From an uncultured SAR86 cluster bacterium (GTDB lineage Bacteria; Pseudomonadota; Gammaproteobacteria; Magnimaribacterales; D2472), in NCBI GenBank assembly GCA_902596165.1, contig CACJSU010000001.1, positions 158,765-222,764 on the forward strand: DNA of 64,000 nt, given 5' to 3'. The first letter of the stretch is position 1, and every line of letters starts with the position of its first letter. The position numbers and the translations under genes were made by a program. This document shows positions 7,552-17,369 of the stretch, one piece after another. A model generated the notes under the pieces. It searched no databases, was not told the DNA's origin, and saw nothing but the letters and a program-made list of their open reading frames with translations.

Positions 7552-10083
7552 TTAGAAGTTATATACGAGCTGAGCTCCTAACTGTCTTCCCATATTGGTA
7601 TTAGCCGCATAAAACTTAGATGGTAAACTACCTCCACCGGGTAGGTGATAGTCTGAGTAGTAGGCTTGAATATGAGATAAATCAACATCATCTGTGATGT
7701 TCTTCACAAATAAACTTGCATCCCATACACCATCAGAAGACCTCCATCCAACAATAATGTTTGCAAGATAAAGAGCTTTAATTTTTAGCTCTGGATTGAT
7801 AGCGCTAGTACGCTCGTCTCTCCAGCTAACATTATATCTTGTGTATCTCTCGCCACCCCAGTATGCAGGCACAGTGTGATCTAAGTAGAAAGTAAAAGAT
7901 GATTCGGCATCGTCATTTACACGCTGACCACTGACATCTCTTGTTGCGGCACTCATACCAGTATATGAAGGATCATTAGCATAACCAATAGAGCCTGAAT
8001 CATATTCACTATCGGTAGAAGTAAAACTTCCACCTAAAGTAAGATCAGAATTAACTACATAAGCATACTCAAGATCAACACCTGAGATAGTGGCATCATT
8101 ATTATTAAAAATACCTCCTTGAACTTGTTGGACAAGCCCTGGACCAGCAGCACTGTATACTCTTGCAGAAACGTTATCCCACTTTGTTTGATATCCCTCA
8201 AATGCGTAGTCATAGTAGGCAACATTCAATCTTAATCTGCCATCCATGAAAGTACCCTTCATACCAATCTCTGTCATGTCACTCTCTTCTTCTTCAAAAG
8301 TAATTAATGAAGGATTGATTGCAACTGGAGAAATGGTTGCCCCAGGACTTCTGTAACCACTCTCAGTTGAGATATATATCATTACATCATCATTGAGATA
8401 ATGGCCTATCTTAAAACTTCCAGTTGTTGAATTGTTGTCAGAGTTCTGAAGGTTGATTGGAATTCTAGGAATTGTCAATCCACCACCTGTTGCTGCGGTT
8501 ACAAGAGCAGTAACTGGCAAGTATAAGTTTTGAGCTCTATACCCAATCATTTCTTGGTCTCTTAAGCCAAATTGAAGGAAAGTATTTTCAGTCATATTGT
8601 ACTTAAAGTTTGCAAAGTAAGCTTCGGTTTTATTATCAAGCGGAATTCCCATGCAGGTAATAACATTTGGCTTAGCGGCAAATAATCCTGGACTTGCTCT
8701 CTCAGCAACACATGCTTGATTAGGAGTCTTATATTCAAACCCAACAAGAGGTTTAAAGATATGAGGAGCAACTTCATAGTTGTCCATTGAGACATCTAAG
8801 TCTGCATCGGTATATGTTTGAGAATCTCTTGAAAAGAAGCCAATGGTATACTCGAGCTTGTCGTTATCTTGATTTGAGATCCTCATCTCAATGGTTTCAA
8901 TTCCAGTATTAGTTCTAACTTCTTGTGGATACCCATATGTATAGGCTCCCGCATAGTCTCTATCAATCAGACCCATGGAATCACTTTGTGAATCAGACCA
9001 CCTAATAGCTAGTGCATGGCTACCCATATCATAATCAATCATTAGATTGTGGACTTCAGCACTGGTATTTTGTCTTGGGTTTTGATAATGCAAAGCAACC
9101 CCGTCTTCAGGTTTTAATCCATCAGCTGGAATGTCTGCATAACTGGGTCTGTGAAGGAATGCTAGCTGACCTGCAGCAGCAGATCCAGCCAATGCTCCAA
9201 TAGTTGATACCCATGCATTAGCTGCGCCAGCGTAATCAACTGTGACAGGAGGAAAAAATGGATTTGAAGCCCCTGCAACAAATGCAAATGCATCAAAAGG
9301 AAAAGTTCCATTACTTCCAGCAACTGGTTGAGGATATATGGAGTTTACTTCCATATTTTGATATTTAAATCTTACAGAGAGTTCATCAGAAGGCTCCCAA
9401 CTTAAACTTATTCTGCCAGAATCATAACTGTGAGATTCATTAACTCTAGTTCTAATATTTCTTACTTCCTTGCCATCGTTATTATTCATAACTCCTGCAA
9501 CTCTCATAGATAAAGTATCGGACAAATGGAGGTCACTGGCAGCTTCAAGTATTGAGGTCATATTGTCTGCCCAAGTAGTTTTGACATATCCATTTCGCTC
9601 ATCACTGCCCACTTGAGCTGATCGAGTATATATTTGAAGCGCACCACCTGTACTAACAACTCCTTGCAGAGTGCCCTGAGCACCTTTAAGAATTTCTACG
9701 CGTTCAGTATCGTACATTTGAAGAAACATCTCTCCAGCACGAAGAGGCACTTCATCAATATAGCCCTGAATTGGTTGATCGTTTCCACCATCAGGATCCA
9801 TTTTTTGGCCCCGCATAATAATAGTCGACCTTCTAGGATCAATCTGAGTAAATTCAACACCAGATACAACTTGAGCCAATTCGTTTAAATCTCTTATTTG
9901 ATAATCATCCAATGTTGTGCCTGAAACCGCATTAACGGTTTGTGCAATGTCCTGAACATTCTCTTCTTTCTTTGTTGCAGTTACGACAACTTCTTCAAGA
10001 ACAAGCTCAGAATCTTGAGCCATCGAGATGTTTGGTGCAGCTATGAAAGCAGCAACAGTTAATATGCTTAATAGTCTCTTCAT
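7552..10083 (-). CDS. TonB-dependent outer-membrane receptor
   Basis: An 843-residue TonB-dependent receptor for uptake of a large or scarce substrate across the outer membrane. It has a signal peptide (M-K-R-L-L-S-I-L-T-V ... S-M-A-Q), a TonB-box-like segment E-E-V-V-V-T-A-T-K-K, a plug domain (R-D-L-N-E-L-A-Q-V-V-S-G-V-E-F through the A-Q-G-T-L-Q-G region) and a long beta barrel ending in L-G-A-Q-L-V-Y-N-F with the terminal aromatic residue. The ATG at 10083 is chosen because GGAGGGGG lies just upstream; the longer TTG frame would start inside this site. The motifs do not reveal the substrate; nearby genes suggest an organic compound rather than iron. Confidence 0.93.
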   Translation of the reverse strand: MKRLLSILTVAAFIAAPNISMAQDSELVLEEVVVTATKKEENVQDIAQTVNAVSGTTLDDYQIRDLNELAQVVSGVEFTQIDPRRSTIIMRGQKMDPDGGNDQPIQGYIDEVPLRAGEMFLQMYDTERVEILKGAQGTLQGVVSTGGALQIYTRSAQVGSDERNGYVKTTWADNMTSILEAASDLHLSDTLSMRVAGVMNNNDGKEVRNIRTRVNESHSYDSGRISLSWEPSDELSVRFKYQNMEVNSIYPQPVAGSNGTFPFDAFAFVAGASNPFFPPVTVDYAGAANAWVSTIGALAGSAAAGQLAFLHRPSYADIPADGLKPEDGVALHYQNPRQNTSAEVHNLMIDYDMGSHALAIRWSDSQSDSMGLIDRDYAGAYTYGYPQEVRTNTGIETIEMRISNQDNDKLEYTIGFFSRDSQTYTDADLDVSMDNYEVAPHIFKPLVGFEYKTPNQACVAERASPGLFAAKPNVITCMGIPLDNKTEAYFANFKYNMTENTFLQFGLRDQEMIGYRAQNLYLPVTALVTAATGGGLTIPRIPINLQNSDNNSTTGSFKIGHYLNDDVMIYISTESGYRSPGATISPVAINPSLITFEEEESDMTEIGMKGTFMDGRLRLNVAYYDYAFEGYQTKWDNVSARVYSAAGPGLVQQVQGGIFNNNDATISGVDLEYAYVVNSDLTLGGSFTSTDSEYDSGSIGYANDPSYTGMSAATRDVSGQRVNDDAESSFTFYLDHTVPAYWGGERYTRYNVSWRDERTSAINPELKIKALYLANIIVGWRSSDGVWDASLFVKNITDDVDLSHIQAYYSDYHLPGGGSLPSKFYAANTNMGRQLGAQLVYNF

Positions 10084-10173
10084 GGTTTCCCCCTCCAATG
10101 TGAAGAATGTATTTTAAAAATATACCTGTTTTTTAGTAAAATCCCAAACTTTTTACGTGAAAGTAAAATAATT

Positions 10174-10800
10174 TTAAGGCGAAGTTAGGGTTTCGATACT
10201 AGAAATTTTCAATTGCATCTCTTGAAGCATTTCATTGTTTTGCCTTCTATACGAATCAAATGCCTGAACAGTTTCTTCAAGAAGTAAAATGCTCTTATTC
10301 AACTCAGCAATTTTATTCTGTGCGATGAGGTTATCTTTATTTGCTTGAGAGAGTTCATTGACTAAAGCTTTCAATTTAAGAGACTCATTTTTAATAGCAT
10401 TTATATTAGTTTGGTCATTTGTTTGGGTCACTGCTATTTCTTTTAGAGCAGTGGAGTGTTTGGCAACATCTTGCGTTAGTTTTGCAATATTAACTTTGTT
10501 ACGTTTATTACTTAAATCCCATAATTTCCTAATTTCCTTGTCAAGAAATTGAAGTTGAGAATTAATATCAGACAAAAATTCAGTGGAAGTTGAATCAGCC
10601 AATTGAAGTTGCTCTTCTAATATTGAAAGTCTAGATTCTACTTTAGAGTTTATATTGCTAGAAGCTTTAGAAAGCTCGCTAACCCATAAAGATAGAACAA
10701 GAATTCCAATTAATAATAAAACAAACACAACCCCAAGAAACAAGCCACTGGAGCTTTTATCGACGTATGAGTTACCATCTTTAGTAGCAGAGATTTTCAT
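10174..10800 (-). CDS. Single-pass membrane protein with long coiled coil
   Basis: A 208-residue protein of unknown function. A short charged N-terminus (about 1-20) is followed by one membrane helix (about 20-42, G-L-F-L-G-V-V-F-V-L-L-L-I-G-I-L) and then by an almost continuous heptad-rich coiled coil (about 50-205) rich in Leu, Lys, Glu, Asn and Ser. The coil probably lies in the periplasm, with the N-terminus in the cytoplasm. There are no catalytic motifs. It has its own promoter region shared with the divergent acyl-CoA dehydrogenase gene. An envelope or division role is possible but not shown. Confidence 0.65.
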   Translation of the reverse strand: MKISATKDGNSYVDKSSSGLFLGVVFVLLLIGILVLSLWVSELSKASSNINSKVESRLSILEEQLQLADSTSTEFLSDINSQLQFLDKEIRKLWDLSNKRNKVNIAKLTQDVAKHSTALKEIAVTQTNDQTNINAIKNESLKLKALVNELSQANKDNLIAQNKIAELNKSILLLEETVQAFDSYRRQNNEMLQEMQLKISSIETLTSP

Positions 10801-10901
10801 GTTTATTAGTAATAAGAATCAGTTTGTTAAATTGTATTAAATTATATGTTCTAATATGGCTTTGAATTATAAGCCTTAACTTAAAACTATATAACAATAA
10901 T

Positions 10902-12023
10902 ATGAATTTAGATTTTTCAGACGACCAAAAATTTTTACAAGATGAAGCCAAAAAATTCTTTGATAAAGAGGGAGGTCTTTCAAATGCGCGAAGCGTCATG
11001 GACAATTCCCTTGAGGGTGATAAAGAACTTTGGCAAAAAATTGTTGAGCTTGGTTGGACTGGAATTAGGATTCCTGAAGCATATCAAGGTCTTGGATTAG
11101 GCCATTTAGAGCTTTGTGTTATTGCTGAAGAGCTTGGCAGATCACTTGCGCCGGTCCCCTTTTCTTCTTCCGTTTATTTTTTTACTGAGGCCCTGATTAA
11201 GTATGGCAGTGAAGAGATTAAATCTGAATTATTACCAAACTTAGTTTCAGGACAAGTTGTGGGCACCTATGGCATAGCCGAGGATATGCACCAAGCAACA
11301 GAATCTAATCTTTCTGTATCACTAGCATCTGACAAAATTAATGGCATCAAAATCGCTGTTCCAGATGCTGGAATGGCCTCACATATGATTGTAGTTGTTA
11401 AATCAAGCGCTGGCACCGATTTGAGATTGGTTGATCTTGATGACGCTTCAGTCACAGTAACTCAACAAAAAAACCTTGATACTTCAAGAGCCTTTTTCAA
11501 AGTTGAATTTAAAGATACCCCATCTAAGTTAATTGGAGAATCTGGTAATGGTTGGACTTATATTCAACATCTGCTTGATCAAGCAGCAGTTTTATTTGCA
11601 TTTGAGCAAGTTGGTGGCTCGCAAGCTGCACTTGATATGGCTAAAGCATATTCCTTGGAAAGATTTGCATTTGGTAGGCAAATTGGTTCTTATCAAGCGA
11701 TAAAGCATAAACTTGCCGATATGTACATTGCCGTCACGCTTGCAAAATCAAATTGTTATTATGGTGCTTGGGCATTATCTTCAGAGTCTGCAGAGCTACC
11801 GCTTGCCGCAGCAACTGCAAGGGTAAGTGCCACTAAAGCTTTCCAATTATGCTCTAAAGAAAATATTCAAACTCATGGTGGCAATGGATTTACATGGGAA
11901 TACGACTGTCATTTATTTTATAAACGATCTAAGGTTCTATCAGTTTTACTTGGATCCGAGGCAGCTTGGAAAGAAAAATTAGTTACAAACTTAGAAAAAA
12001 CTAACACTTTGGCAAAGGGGTAA
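10902..12023 (+). CDS. Acyl-CoA dehydrogenase (small subunit-like)
   Basis: A 373-residue flavoprotein that would oxidise an acyl-CoA to the enoyl-CoA. It has the N-terminal helical domain (N-L-D-F-S-D-D-Q-K-F-L), a middle domain that is shorter and more divergent than usual, and a clear C-terminal domain (E-R-F-A-F-G-R-Q-I-G-S-Y-Q-A-I-K-H, then Q-T/H-G-G-N-G-F-T-W-E). It is followed 3 nt later by a second, longer acyl-CoA dehydrogenase. Such unequal pairs form alpha2-beta2 enzymes in steroid and branched-chain catabolism (ChsE1-ChsE2 type), where each subunit gives part of the FAD site. The pairing here is inferred from order. Confidence 0.9.
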   Translation: MNLDFSDDQKFLQDEAKKFFDKEGGLSNARSVMDNSLEGDKELWQKIVELGWTGIRIPEAYQGLGLGHLELCVIAEELGRSLAPVPFSSSVYFFTEALIKYGSEEIKSELLPNLVSGQVVGTYGIAEDMHQATESNLSVSLASDKINGIKIAVPDAGMASHMIVVVKSSAGTDLRLVDLDDASVTVTQQKNLDTSRAFFKVEFKDTPSKLIGESGNGWTYIQHLLDQAAVLFAFEQVGGSQAALDMAKAYSLERFAFGRQIGSYQAIKHKLADMYIAVTLAKSNCYYGAWALSSESAELPLAAATARVSATKAFQLCSKENIQTHGGNGFTWEYDCHLFYKRSKVLSVLLGSEAAWKEKLVTNLEKTNTLAKG

Positions 12024-12026
12024 ATT

Positions 12027-13259
12027 ATGGATTTTAACGACACACCAGATCAAGCTAAATTTAGAGCTAAATGCAGAGAATGGTTAGAAGCCAATGCTGA
12101 GCTTAAAGAGAGTAAAGGCAGTGGGCATGCTGACTCATCACTAGAAGATCACCTTAAAGTTGCAAAGGCCTGGCAACAAAAAAAATATGAAGCTGGATGG
12201 GCAATGCTGCATTGGCCAAAAGAATATGGAGGCATTGAAGCCTCGCCGATTGAAAGAATTATATGGGGGCAAGAGGAAGCGAAATTTAATGTACCTGGAG
12301 GTATATTTGAGATTGGTCTGGGCATGTGTGGTCCTGTGATGATGCAGTATGCATCTGAAGAGCAAAAAGATAGATACCTCGCGCCTATGGCTGAAGGAAA
12401 AGAAATCTGGTGTCAGCTTTTTTCTGAACCAGCTGCTGGGTCTGATGTCGCTGGATTAAGAAGCAAGGCTGAAAAAGATGGTGACGATTGGATAATTAAT
12501 GGCCAAAAAGTTTGGACTTCTGGCGCCCATTACTCTGATTTCGGTATCTTGGTTGTACGTCATGATCCTGATGTTGCAAAACATAAAGGACTGACATTCT
12601 TTTTTGTGGATATGAAATCTCCTGGAATCACTGTAAAACCCATAAAACAAATCACTGGACAAGCAGGAACTGGGGCTGGGTTTAATGAAGTTTACTTTGA
12701 TAATGTTCGAATCCCTGATTCGCAGCGTCTCGGTGAAATTGGAGATGGATGGAAAGTTGCTATAACTACACTCATGAATGAAAGATTGGCTGTTGGTGAT
12801 GCAAGAGGTTCCGATATTGAGGAAGCGTTAATTCTCTCTAAGACTAAGGATGATGCTGGAGAGGCCTTGATTAAAAATGATTCAGTAAGAGAAAGACTGG
12901 CTGACTGGTTTTGCCAAGCCAATGGTCTTAAATACACTAAATTTCGAACAATTTCTGCACTATCTAAAGGTGAGGCACCTGGGCCAGAGGCGTCAATTAC
13001 AAAAATAGTCAGTGCAAATAAACTGCAAGAAATAGGTAACTTTGGGATAGATTCTGGCGATATGGCTGGCATGCTGATAGATGAAAATGAAGGAGTCAGC
13101 TCATTTCAAGGCGCTTGGTTGGGAGCTCCTGGCTTAAGAATTGCCGGTGGAACAGATGAGATTCTAAGAAATGTAATCGCCGAAAGAGTGCTTGGTCTGC
13201 CTCAGGACCCAAGGGCTGATAAAGGTTTGGCCTTTAAAGATATACCAACTAAGGCCTAA
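12027..13259 (+). CDS. Acyl-CoA dehydrogenase (large subunit-like)
   Basis: A 410-residue acyl-CoA dehydrogenase. The FAD/substrate segment W-C-Q-L-F-S-E-P-A-A-G-S-D-V-A-G-L and the beta-domain motif I-N-G-Q-K-V-W-T-S-G-A are intact, as is the C-terminal G-G-T-D-E-I-L-R-N-V-I-A-E-R-V-L-G-L-P motif. This subunit is closer to the FadE-type enzymes of steroid side-chain or long-chain CoA esters than to short-chain dehydrogenases. It begins 3 nt after the smaller dehydrogenase gene, so the two are surely co-transcribed. Its last 11 nt overlap the end of the convergent alkylsulfatase-like gene. Confidence 0.92.
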   Translation: MDFNDTPDQAKFRAKCREWLEANAELKESKGSGHADSSLEDHLKVAKAWQQKKYEAGWAMLHWPKEYGGIEASPIERIIWGQEEAKFNVPGGIFEIGLGMCGPVMMQYASEEQKDRYLAPMAEGKEIWCQLFSEPAAGSDVAGLRSKAEKDGDDWIINGQKVWTSGAHYSDFGILVVRHDPDVAKHKGLTFFFVDMKSPGITVKPIKQITGQAGTGAGFNEVYFDNVRIPDSQRLGEIGDGWKVAITTLMNERLAVGDARGSDIEEALILSKTKDDAGEALIKNDSVRERLADWFCQANGLKYTKFRTISALSKGEAPGPEASITKIVSANKLQEIGNFGIDSGDMAGMLIDENEGVSSFQGAWLGAPGLRIAGGTDEILRNVIAERVLGLPQDPRADKGLAFKDIPTKA

Positions 13260-14967
13260 ACACTGTTAAGAGCTTTAGGAACTGAATATCCTTATCTACA
13301 ATAAGATTGCCACTAGCAATTTCTGTAATTGGATTTTTAATTCCTGCTAAAACTTGTTTTAAAACTTGCTCATCAGTTTGAATATTTAGCGTGCAATCAA
13401 TTGGCAGAACACCTTTAATTTGAGCAACCTGATTTCTTAAAATCATTGCTTTGGTCAACCCAGACGAAAATTCAAAACAAGCAGTGATAATTTCATTTGG
13501 ATCAACCTTATCTGGATTAAGATTAACCCTCAAAACATCAAAAAACATATCCATTGGAATTTGATCAAGCATTGAAGCTTCGGGTGGAATAATATTATCT
13601 GGCTCCTGATCTCCGATCAGTCTTTGAGCTTCACTTAAAAAATAATTCCTTTTATTGGGATTGGAGGCCATGGTTCCCAGATAAAAAGCGGCTTCAGCCC
13701 GATATCTGGTAACTTCTGAGGCACGATAATCCATTGCCAGCAAAAGATCTGATAACTCCAATGCCCATTGCATTTCCTCATTGGTAATAGCCTTTTCAAG
13801 TTCAGCAAATAAAGCATCAGGACCGCCAATCATATTAGAAACAAATTTTGCTCTTTTAAAAGTTGAAATGGGGTCAAGTTCTGAAATATTTCCAGAGAAC
13901 CAGCCCAGATAACCGTTAAATATGCTTTTAACAGACCATCGCACTGTGCCATAAAACTCTTGCAAGTATGGAGAAGCAGCAACTGCTGCAGGTAATTCTA
14001 TATTTTCAATAATTTCTTCTGGATGCATACCCTGGTTCATCAACCTGATTGTTTGATCATGGATAAATTGAATTCCGTCTCGATAAATCATTAATGTCTC
14101 AATGGCAGAATCGCCTGAAAAGGGTAATGTATGACTTGGAAAAATATTCTTTGGCTCAAGAGCTATCATCCTATCAAGACTATTTACCCAAGCATTAACA
14201 TCTCTATGCGAGGTTCCTCTAATGGTATAGAGGTTTGGAAATGTTTTATAAATATTATCTCCTGGGAATAAAGCTTGATATTCTGGCAACCAAACAAAAA
14301 TTTGGTCATCGGTTTCTCCTGGCGCATGAAAAAATTCAAATGCAATGCCTGCAATATTGATTTTCAATTCATTATCAAAAGTTACATTTGGCTTAATGTA
14401 CCCTGGGGCACTCCTGCCTACACTTAAATAAGGACCAATACCAACATTGACAACATCCTCCTCAGGAAGAGCAGTGCCAAACATTTTGGAGGAGCGTGAT
14501 GAAATAATAGGGTTAAGAATTCCGAAAATTTTTTCAACAGATTTTGCAGTTGATTCGTGAGCTATGACTAAGGGAGCCTCATCCTGTTGATCAAGAAAAT
14601 ATTTTGCTCCTAAGGTATGGTCTCCGTGATTGTGGGTATAAACAATTGCTGCTATGGGATTAGCGTTAATTGCATTAAACTCTTTGAAAACTTTTTCGGC
14701 CTGAAAAACACTATCTGTAGCATCAATAATGATATTAAACCCATCGCCCTCAATTAAATAAGAGTTTGCGATTCCATAGCCAACCGCAGCATGAATACCA
14801 TTCTCATAGGAATAAACTTTTTGAGTAAATTCTTTTGAATGCTCAAAAAGCTTTTCTACCTCTGAGGTTTTTTCAATCAAAGGCATTGATACTGGATCAG
14901 TTTTAGAGCAACCCAATAAAAGAATGCTTATAATAAATAGTTGTAGGAAAGTACTAATTTTTTTCAT
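13249..14967 (-). CDS. Alkylsulfatase-like metallo-beta-lactamase-fold lipoprotein
   Basis: A 572-residue hydrolase of the SdsA1/alkyl sulfatase type. A lipoprotein signal peptide ends at L-L-L-G-C (Cys20). The zinc site is T-H-N-H-G-D-H (His112, His114, Asp116, His117), with a further ligand region P-S-H-T-L-P-F. A helical dimerisation region and a C-terminal part of the sterol-carrier type follow, as in known alkylsulfatases. It is about 80 residues shorter than typical members. By homology it would remove sulfate from alkyl sulfates in the periplasm or at the outer membrane. It is divergent from mnmC with 13 nt between starts. Confidence 0.82.
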   Translation of the reverse strand: MKKISTFLQLFIISILLLGCSKTDPVSMPLIEKTSEVEKLFEHSKEFTQKVYSYENGIHAAVGYGIANSYLIEGDGFNIIIDATDSVFQAEKVFKEFNAINANPIAAIVYTHNHGDHTLGAKYFLDQQDEAPLVIAHESTAKSVEKIFGILNPIISSRSSKMFGTALPEEDVVNVGIGPYLSVGRSAPGYIKPNVTFDNELKINIAGIAFEFFHAPGETDDQIFVWLPEYQALFPGDNIYKTFPNLYTIRGTSHRDVNAWVNSLDRMIALEPKNIFPSHTLPFSGDSAIETLMIYRDGIQFIHDQTIRLMNQGMHPEEIIENIELPAAVAASPYLQEFYGTVRWSVKSIFNGYLGWFSGNISELDPISTFKRAKFVSNMIGGPDALFAELEKAITNEEMQWALELSDLLLAMDYRASEVTRYRAEAAFYLGTMASNPNKRNYFLSEAQRLIGDQEPDNIIPPEASMLDQIPMDMFFDVLRVNLNPDKVDPNEIITACFEFSSGLTKAMILRNQVAQIKGVLPIDCTLNIQTDEQVLKQVLAGIKNPITEIASGNLIVDKDIQFLKLLTVFRP

Positions 14968-14980
14968 AAGCTCCTGTTAA

Positions 14981-16804
14981 ATGTCAATTCATCATAGCTG
15001 TTTTAAAAATCCATTTGAAGAGAGGCACCAAGAAGTTGTTTGGAAAGATAACCTTCCCTACTCCAGTGCATATCAAGATAGATTTTTTCAGGATGATGCA
15101 ATCTCAGAAATTACAAATATCTTTATTGAGCCCAATCAACTGCTTGAAAGAATTAAAAATGGCTCTAGGGTCCATATCGGCGAACTTGGATTTGGATTTG
15201 GAATAAATTTTTTAGTCACGGCAAAATTTTGGCTTGAAAATAATAAAAACTCTGATTCTCTTAATCTTGAATATCTTGCAATTGATGAGGCGCTACCAAC
15301 CAAAGCACAGATACTAAAGATCATTAATAATTTCCCTGAACTGAAAGAGGTAAGCAATATTTTTTTAAATAGTTATGATCCTTCCCATAACGATTCGCAG
15401 AGAATCTACTTCCCCTCTCTTAAAATTCGACTAACGCTTATTCAAAATGATATTGAGCCAGGGCTAAAGAATCTTCTAGGGCTAGCAAACAATCAAATTG
15501 ATGCGTGGTATCTTGACGGATTTGATCCCAGCAAAAATAAATCAATGTGGAGCAATTCTATTTTTCAATATATAAAATTTTTATCTGCAAACAATGCGAC
15601 TTTTGGAACTTTTACTTCCGCAGGTTTTGTTAAAAGAGGGTTAAAAAAATTTGGTTTTAAAGTTAATAAGGTCAAAGGCTTTGGAAGGAAGCGTCATAAG
15701 CTCACCGGAATAAGATCTCCAAATCCTTCAGTAAATATCGAACGAAATAAAAAGAAAAAAATAGGTATTATCGGAAGCGGTATTGCAGCCAGTTCTGCAG
15801 CTTATGCAGCTGTTCAAAATGGAGCTGATGTAGAAATATTCGAGCTTTCAGATGATATTGCAGCTGGTGCATCAGGCAATCCAATTGCTGCAATGTATCC
15901 AAGATTTTCAGCAAATGATTCGCCCTATTCATTTTTAACTGCTCAAAGTTATTTTTTTGCTGAAAAAATATACTCTCAACTGCCCAATGCTTATAAAAAA
16001 ACAGGTCTTTTATTCTCCCATTCAAATGATTATCAAAAGCAATGGATGACAGACATGAAGAATTTAAATCGAGAAGATCTCTTCGAAACTATAGATAAGC
16101 AAAAAATGAAGAAATTGTATGGATTTGAGTCCAATGGATTATTAGTTAAAAAAGGTGGTTATTTATTTCCAAAATTAATTTGCCAAGAATTGACTAGCCA
16201 TCCAAATATAAAAATTTCTTATAATTATTGTTTTAATAGCTGGTTTAAGAATAAGTCTAAAATAGACATTCATTTTTCAAATCAAGAAAAAAAATCAGGC
16301 TTTGATGATTTAATTATCGCTAATGGCTCAAGTTTGGAGAGATACGTATCAGGCCTGAAAATTTCAAAAGGTCAGTTAGTTGGCTTGAAGGGTGACCAGC
16401 AAATTGATTTAGATCTTCCGATCAATTCCGCCGGTTATATCCTACCCAAGGTAGATGGGATCACTTGGATTGGCTCTACACATGAAAGAGAATTTGAAAA
16501 TATTGAAATTTGTTATGCAGCTGGACGTGAGCTGATCAAGAGAACAAACAAAAACTTTAATGTTTCTTTGCAAGGTTCAGATGACATGCAGATGACAGCT
16601 AATTTAAGAGTGAGCAGCAAGGATAGGTTGCCTCTAGCAGGAAAAATTGAAAAAAATATTTATGCTATTGGCGGCCTTGGTTCAAGAGGCTTTAGTTTGG
16701 GGCCTATACTGGGAGAACATGTCGCATCTCTAATTAACAACTCTCCAAGCCCAATATCCTCTGGGATAGCCTTGGCTATTGAGCCACTTAGATTTAAAGA
16801 TTAA
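14981..16804 (+). CDS. mnmC: Bifunctional tRNA mnm5s2U methyltransferase/oxidoreductase MnmC
   Basis: A 607-residue enzyme that completes 5-methylaminomethyl-2-thiouridine at the wobble position of tRNAs. The N-terminal half is the SAM-dependent methyltransferase (I-G-E-L-G-F-G-F-G-I-N-F, then A-W-Y-L-D-G-F-D-P-S-K-N at about 180-195). The C-terminal half is the FAD-dependent oxidase (I-G-I-I-G-S-G-I-A-A-S-S-A-A near 262, and G-G-L-G-S-R-G-F near 570). Domain order and length match the fused gammaproteobacterial form. The ATG at 14981 has no strong ribosome site. It overlaps the convergent lipoprotein gene by 11 nt. Confidence 0.93.
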   Translation: MSIHHSCFKNPFEERHQEVVWKDNLPYSSAYQDRFFQDDAISEITNIFIEPNQLLERIKNGSRVHIGELGFGFGINFLVTAKFWLENNKNSDSLNLEYLAIDEALPTKAQILKIINNFPELKEVSNIFLNSYDPSHNDSQRIYFPSLKIRLTLIQNDIEPGLKNLLGLANNQIDAWYLDGFDPSKNKSMWSNSIFQYIKFLSANNATFGTFTSAGFVKRGLKKFGFKVNKVKGFGRKRHKLTGIRSPNPSVNIERNKKKKIGIIGSGIAASSAAYAAVQNGADVEIFELSDDIAAGASGNPIAAMYPRFSANDSPYSFLTAQSYFFAEKIYSQLPNAYKKTGLLFSHSNDYQKQWMTDMKNLNREDLFETIDKQKMKKLYGFESNGLLVKKGGYLFPKLICQELTSHPNIKISYNYCFNSWFKNKSKIDIHFSNQEKKSGFDDLIIANGSSLERYVSGLKISKGQLVGLKGDQQIDLDLPINSAGYILPKVDGITWIGSTHEREFENIEICYAAGRELIKRTNKNFNVSLQGSDDMQMTANLRVSSKDRLPLAGKIEKNIYAIGGLGSRGFSLGPILGEHVASLINNSPSPISSGIALAIEPLRFKD

Positions 16805-17309
16805 CTAATAGATTTTCTACCAACATTTCTGCAGAAGGTATATCGATTGGAGCATAGCTTGAGCCTTTTCGCCATTTGGTAAGCCCAGTCCAAAGAGTTT
16901 TATCTAACTGCTCATTTCTTACAGATATTCGTAGAAAAAATTCTGGGACAGAATTAATTCTGTCTGGTTCATAAAGATAACTTCTATACATCGGATAGCC
17001 ATAAAAACGGAAATCATCATATTTAATTTTTTCCTTTGTTGTGACACTAACATCTATTGAAATTACAGCATCTTCAGAAAATTGATGCCCTACTCCTTCG
17101 AGATAATCCTTTGCTGCATCTCCAAGATTTTCAATTAAAATTGGATCCATCTCAACAGGCAACAAGTCTTTATTCAATTGAATTTTAAAACTTGTTTCTT
17201 CTTCCAATTGAAAATTATCTCGACTGTTTAGCTCCGTGAATGGTGAAGAGGTACAGGCTGCGAAAATGCTAATAACAGAAAAAATTAAAAAGTTTCTTTT
17301 AAGTGTCAT
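16794..17309 (-). CDS. Lipoprotein of unknown function
   Basis: A 171-residue putative lipoprotein. With the ATG at 17309 it has a short basic start (M-T-L-K-R-N-F), a hydrophobic core and a lipobox ending F-A-A-C, after which the chain is hydrophilic. A longer frame begins at 17351, but that would put 14 extra residues before the signal peptide. I do not recognise the mature part; it has no catalytic motif. The size and the C-terminal T-L-W-T-G-L-T-K-W segment suggest a small beta-rich domain. It is divergent from the M16 peptidase gene. Confidence 0.6.
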   Translation of the reverse strand: MTLKRNFLIFSVISIFAACTSSPFTELNSRDNFQLEEETSFKIQLNKDLLPVEMDPILIENLGDAAKDYLEGVGHQFSEDAVISIDVSVTTKEKIKYDDFRFYGYPMYRSYLYEPDRINSVPEFFLRISVRNEQLDKTLWTGLTKWRKGSSYAPIDIPSAEMLVENLLVNL

Positions 17310-17369
17310 AGGTAATAGTAATCTCTCAATAATATGACTAATATAATGCATTTATTTAATTTATAAAGC

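Noticed and set aside
12692..13072. 126-residue open frame antisense to an acyl-CoA dehydrogenase
   Set aside because: Fully inside a conserved gene; the composition reflects the opposite strand.
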